From Bacillota bacterium (GTDB lineage Bacteria > Bacillota > Tb-RUG-66): 6,089 bases of DNA. The stretch is from assembly GCA_016288255.1 (NCBI GenBank), contig JAEEYS010000049.1, positions 1 through 6,089 on the forward strand. Reading direction: 5' to 3'. This document shows positions 5,368 to 6,089 of this stretch, piece by piece. Position numbers and translations under genes: made by a program. The notes below the pieces were generated by a model. That model was not told the DNA's origin and ran no database searches. It saw only the letters and a list, made by a program, of their open reading frames with translations. Numbering within the stretch: position 1 is the first letter of the stretch; the number at the start of each line of letters is the position of its first letter.

Positions 5368-6089
5368 ATGGATCCTAGAAAAGAAAGTATTTTAAGAGCC
5401 ATTGTCTTAGACTATATCACAAACGGAGAACCCATTGGTTCCAGAACGATTGCCAGAAAATACAGCCTAGGGATTTCTCCTGCCACCATTCGAAATGAAA
5501 TGGCGGATCTGGAGGAATTGGGATATATTTCTCAACCCCATACATCTTCCGGCAGGATCCCTTTGGACAAAGGGTACCGGTATTATGTAGACTGTCTGAT
5601 GGAACTGGAACAGCCGCAGTTCAATGTGAATGAGATGAAAAACGAGATCAGACAAAGAGGGGATATTTTGGATAATGTGGTGGACAATGTGTCCAAATTC
5701 ATCAATGAAGTGACAAAATATCCTACGATGATGCTGACTTCCGACGGGAAAAGCAAAGATACTTTGGAACATGTGCAGCTTTTGCCCATGGGACAAAATA
5801 AGGTATTGATGATCCTGGTCACCGCCAGCGGCAGGGTGGAACACCAAATGGTGGATTTAAAAGAGACTATAGACGGCAGAGAGCTGGAACGGATCTCAAA
5901 GATCTTGACGCAGAATTTAAAAAACATTTCCAGCCCGACGGATATGAGGGCCCGCATAGAACAGCTGCAGCAAAATACCAGGGAGCACATTGAGTCGATC
6001 AATACTTTTATTACAAACCTGTCTCAAAACATGAACAAACCGGATGAGGCAAGAGCGGTATTGAAGGGCGCTACCAATATCCTGGAATA
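5368..6089 (+). CDS. hrcA: Heat-inducible transcription repressor HrcA (3' end beyond window)
   Basis: The frame is open from ATG 5368 to the window edge (240 codons; family length about 340-350). The start follows a strong AAAGGAGG about 9 bases upstream. Residues 1-70 are the HrcA winged-helix DNA-binding domain: MDPRKESILRAIVLDYITNG, then SPATIRNEMADLEELGYI and QPHTSSGRIPLDKGYRYYVD, all hallmark HrcA stretches. From about residue 105 the GAF-like and dimerisation regions begin. HrcA represses class I heat-shock genes by binding CIRCE and needs GroEL to stay active. The promoter and CIRCE lie directly upstream, so the gene should regulate itself. The expected followers grpE, dnaK and dnaJ would lie outside the window. 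Only the C-terminal third is missing, by position in the window rather than by mutation. Confidence 0.97.
   Translation, partial: MDPRKESILRAIVLDYITNGEPIGSRTIARKYSLGISPATIRNEMADLEELGYISQPHTSSGRIPLDKGYRYYVDCLMELEQPQFNVNEMKNEIRQRGDILDNVVDNVSKFINEVTKYPTMMLTSDGKSKDTLEHVQLLPMGQNKVLMILVTASGRVEHQMVDLKETIDGRELERISKILTQNLKNISSPTDMRARIEQLQQNTREHIESINTFITNLSQNMNKPDEARAVLKGATNILE

Overview
The window reads as a Lachnospiraceae-like clostridial chromosome (spore-forming Bacillota). On the plus strand it has the conserved order [spoIIP 3' end] - lepA - hemW - hrcA, the segment that usually leads into grpE-dnaK-dnaJ. The housekeeping genes are of moderate GC, have strong AGGAGG-type ribosome binding sites, and the hrcA leader carries a perfect CIRCE operator. 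Taxonomy is inferred from gene order and protein character only.

Layout: 1-81 is the last 26 codons of a plus-strand gene, probably spoIIP. From about 93 to about 1845 lies an island on the minus strand that does not belong to the spore/heat-shock locus. Read in its own direction it holds: a 5'-truncated phage MuF (minor head / head morphogenesis) protein whose C-terminus is an R-S-E (ExE) ADP-ribosyltransferase toxin domain (1826-696); a tightly coupled 108-aa gene of unknown family that sits where an immunity gene would be (682-356); two tandem intrinsic terminators; and the first 24 or so codons of a GP20-type phage scaffold protein (164-93), cut off where the host sequence begins. This is the MuF -> cargo -> scaffold order of a phage head module, but both end genes are broken and no integrase, terminase, portal or capsid gene is present. 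It is best described as an orphan fragment of a prophage head module carrying an intact MuF-type polymorphic toxin and a candidate antidote.

From about 1850 the host sequence resumes with an extended -10 promoter, an unusually purine-rich leader and lepA (ribosomal elongation factor 4). A terminator follows, then hemW (radical-SAM heme chaperone). Its Shine-Dalgarno sequence can pair with one arm of that terminator. hemW ends in a 15-bp tandem duplication and a strong terminator. hrcA (heat-shock repressor) starts from its own sigma-A-like promoter with a CIRCE operator just downstream of the -10 box, so it should be autorepressed; it runs off the right edge.

The most interesting part is the island: a toxin cassette whose base composition changes inside the MuF-toxin gene (about 49% GC over 1561-1800, about 32% over 1261-1440, my hand counts), as expected for a swapped C-terminal cargo.
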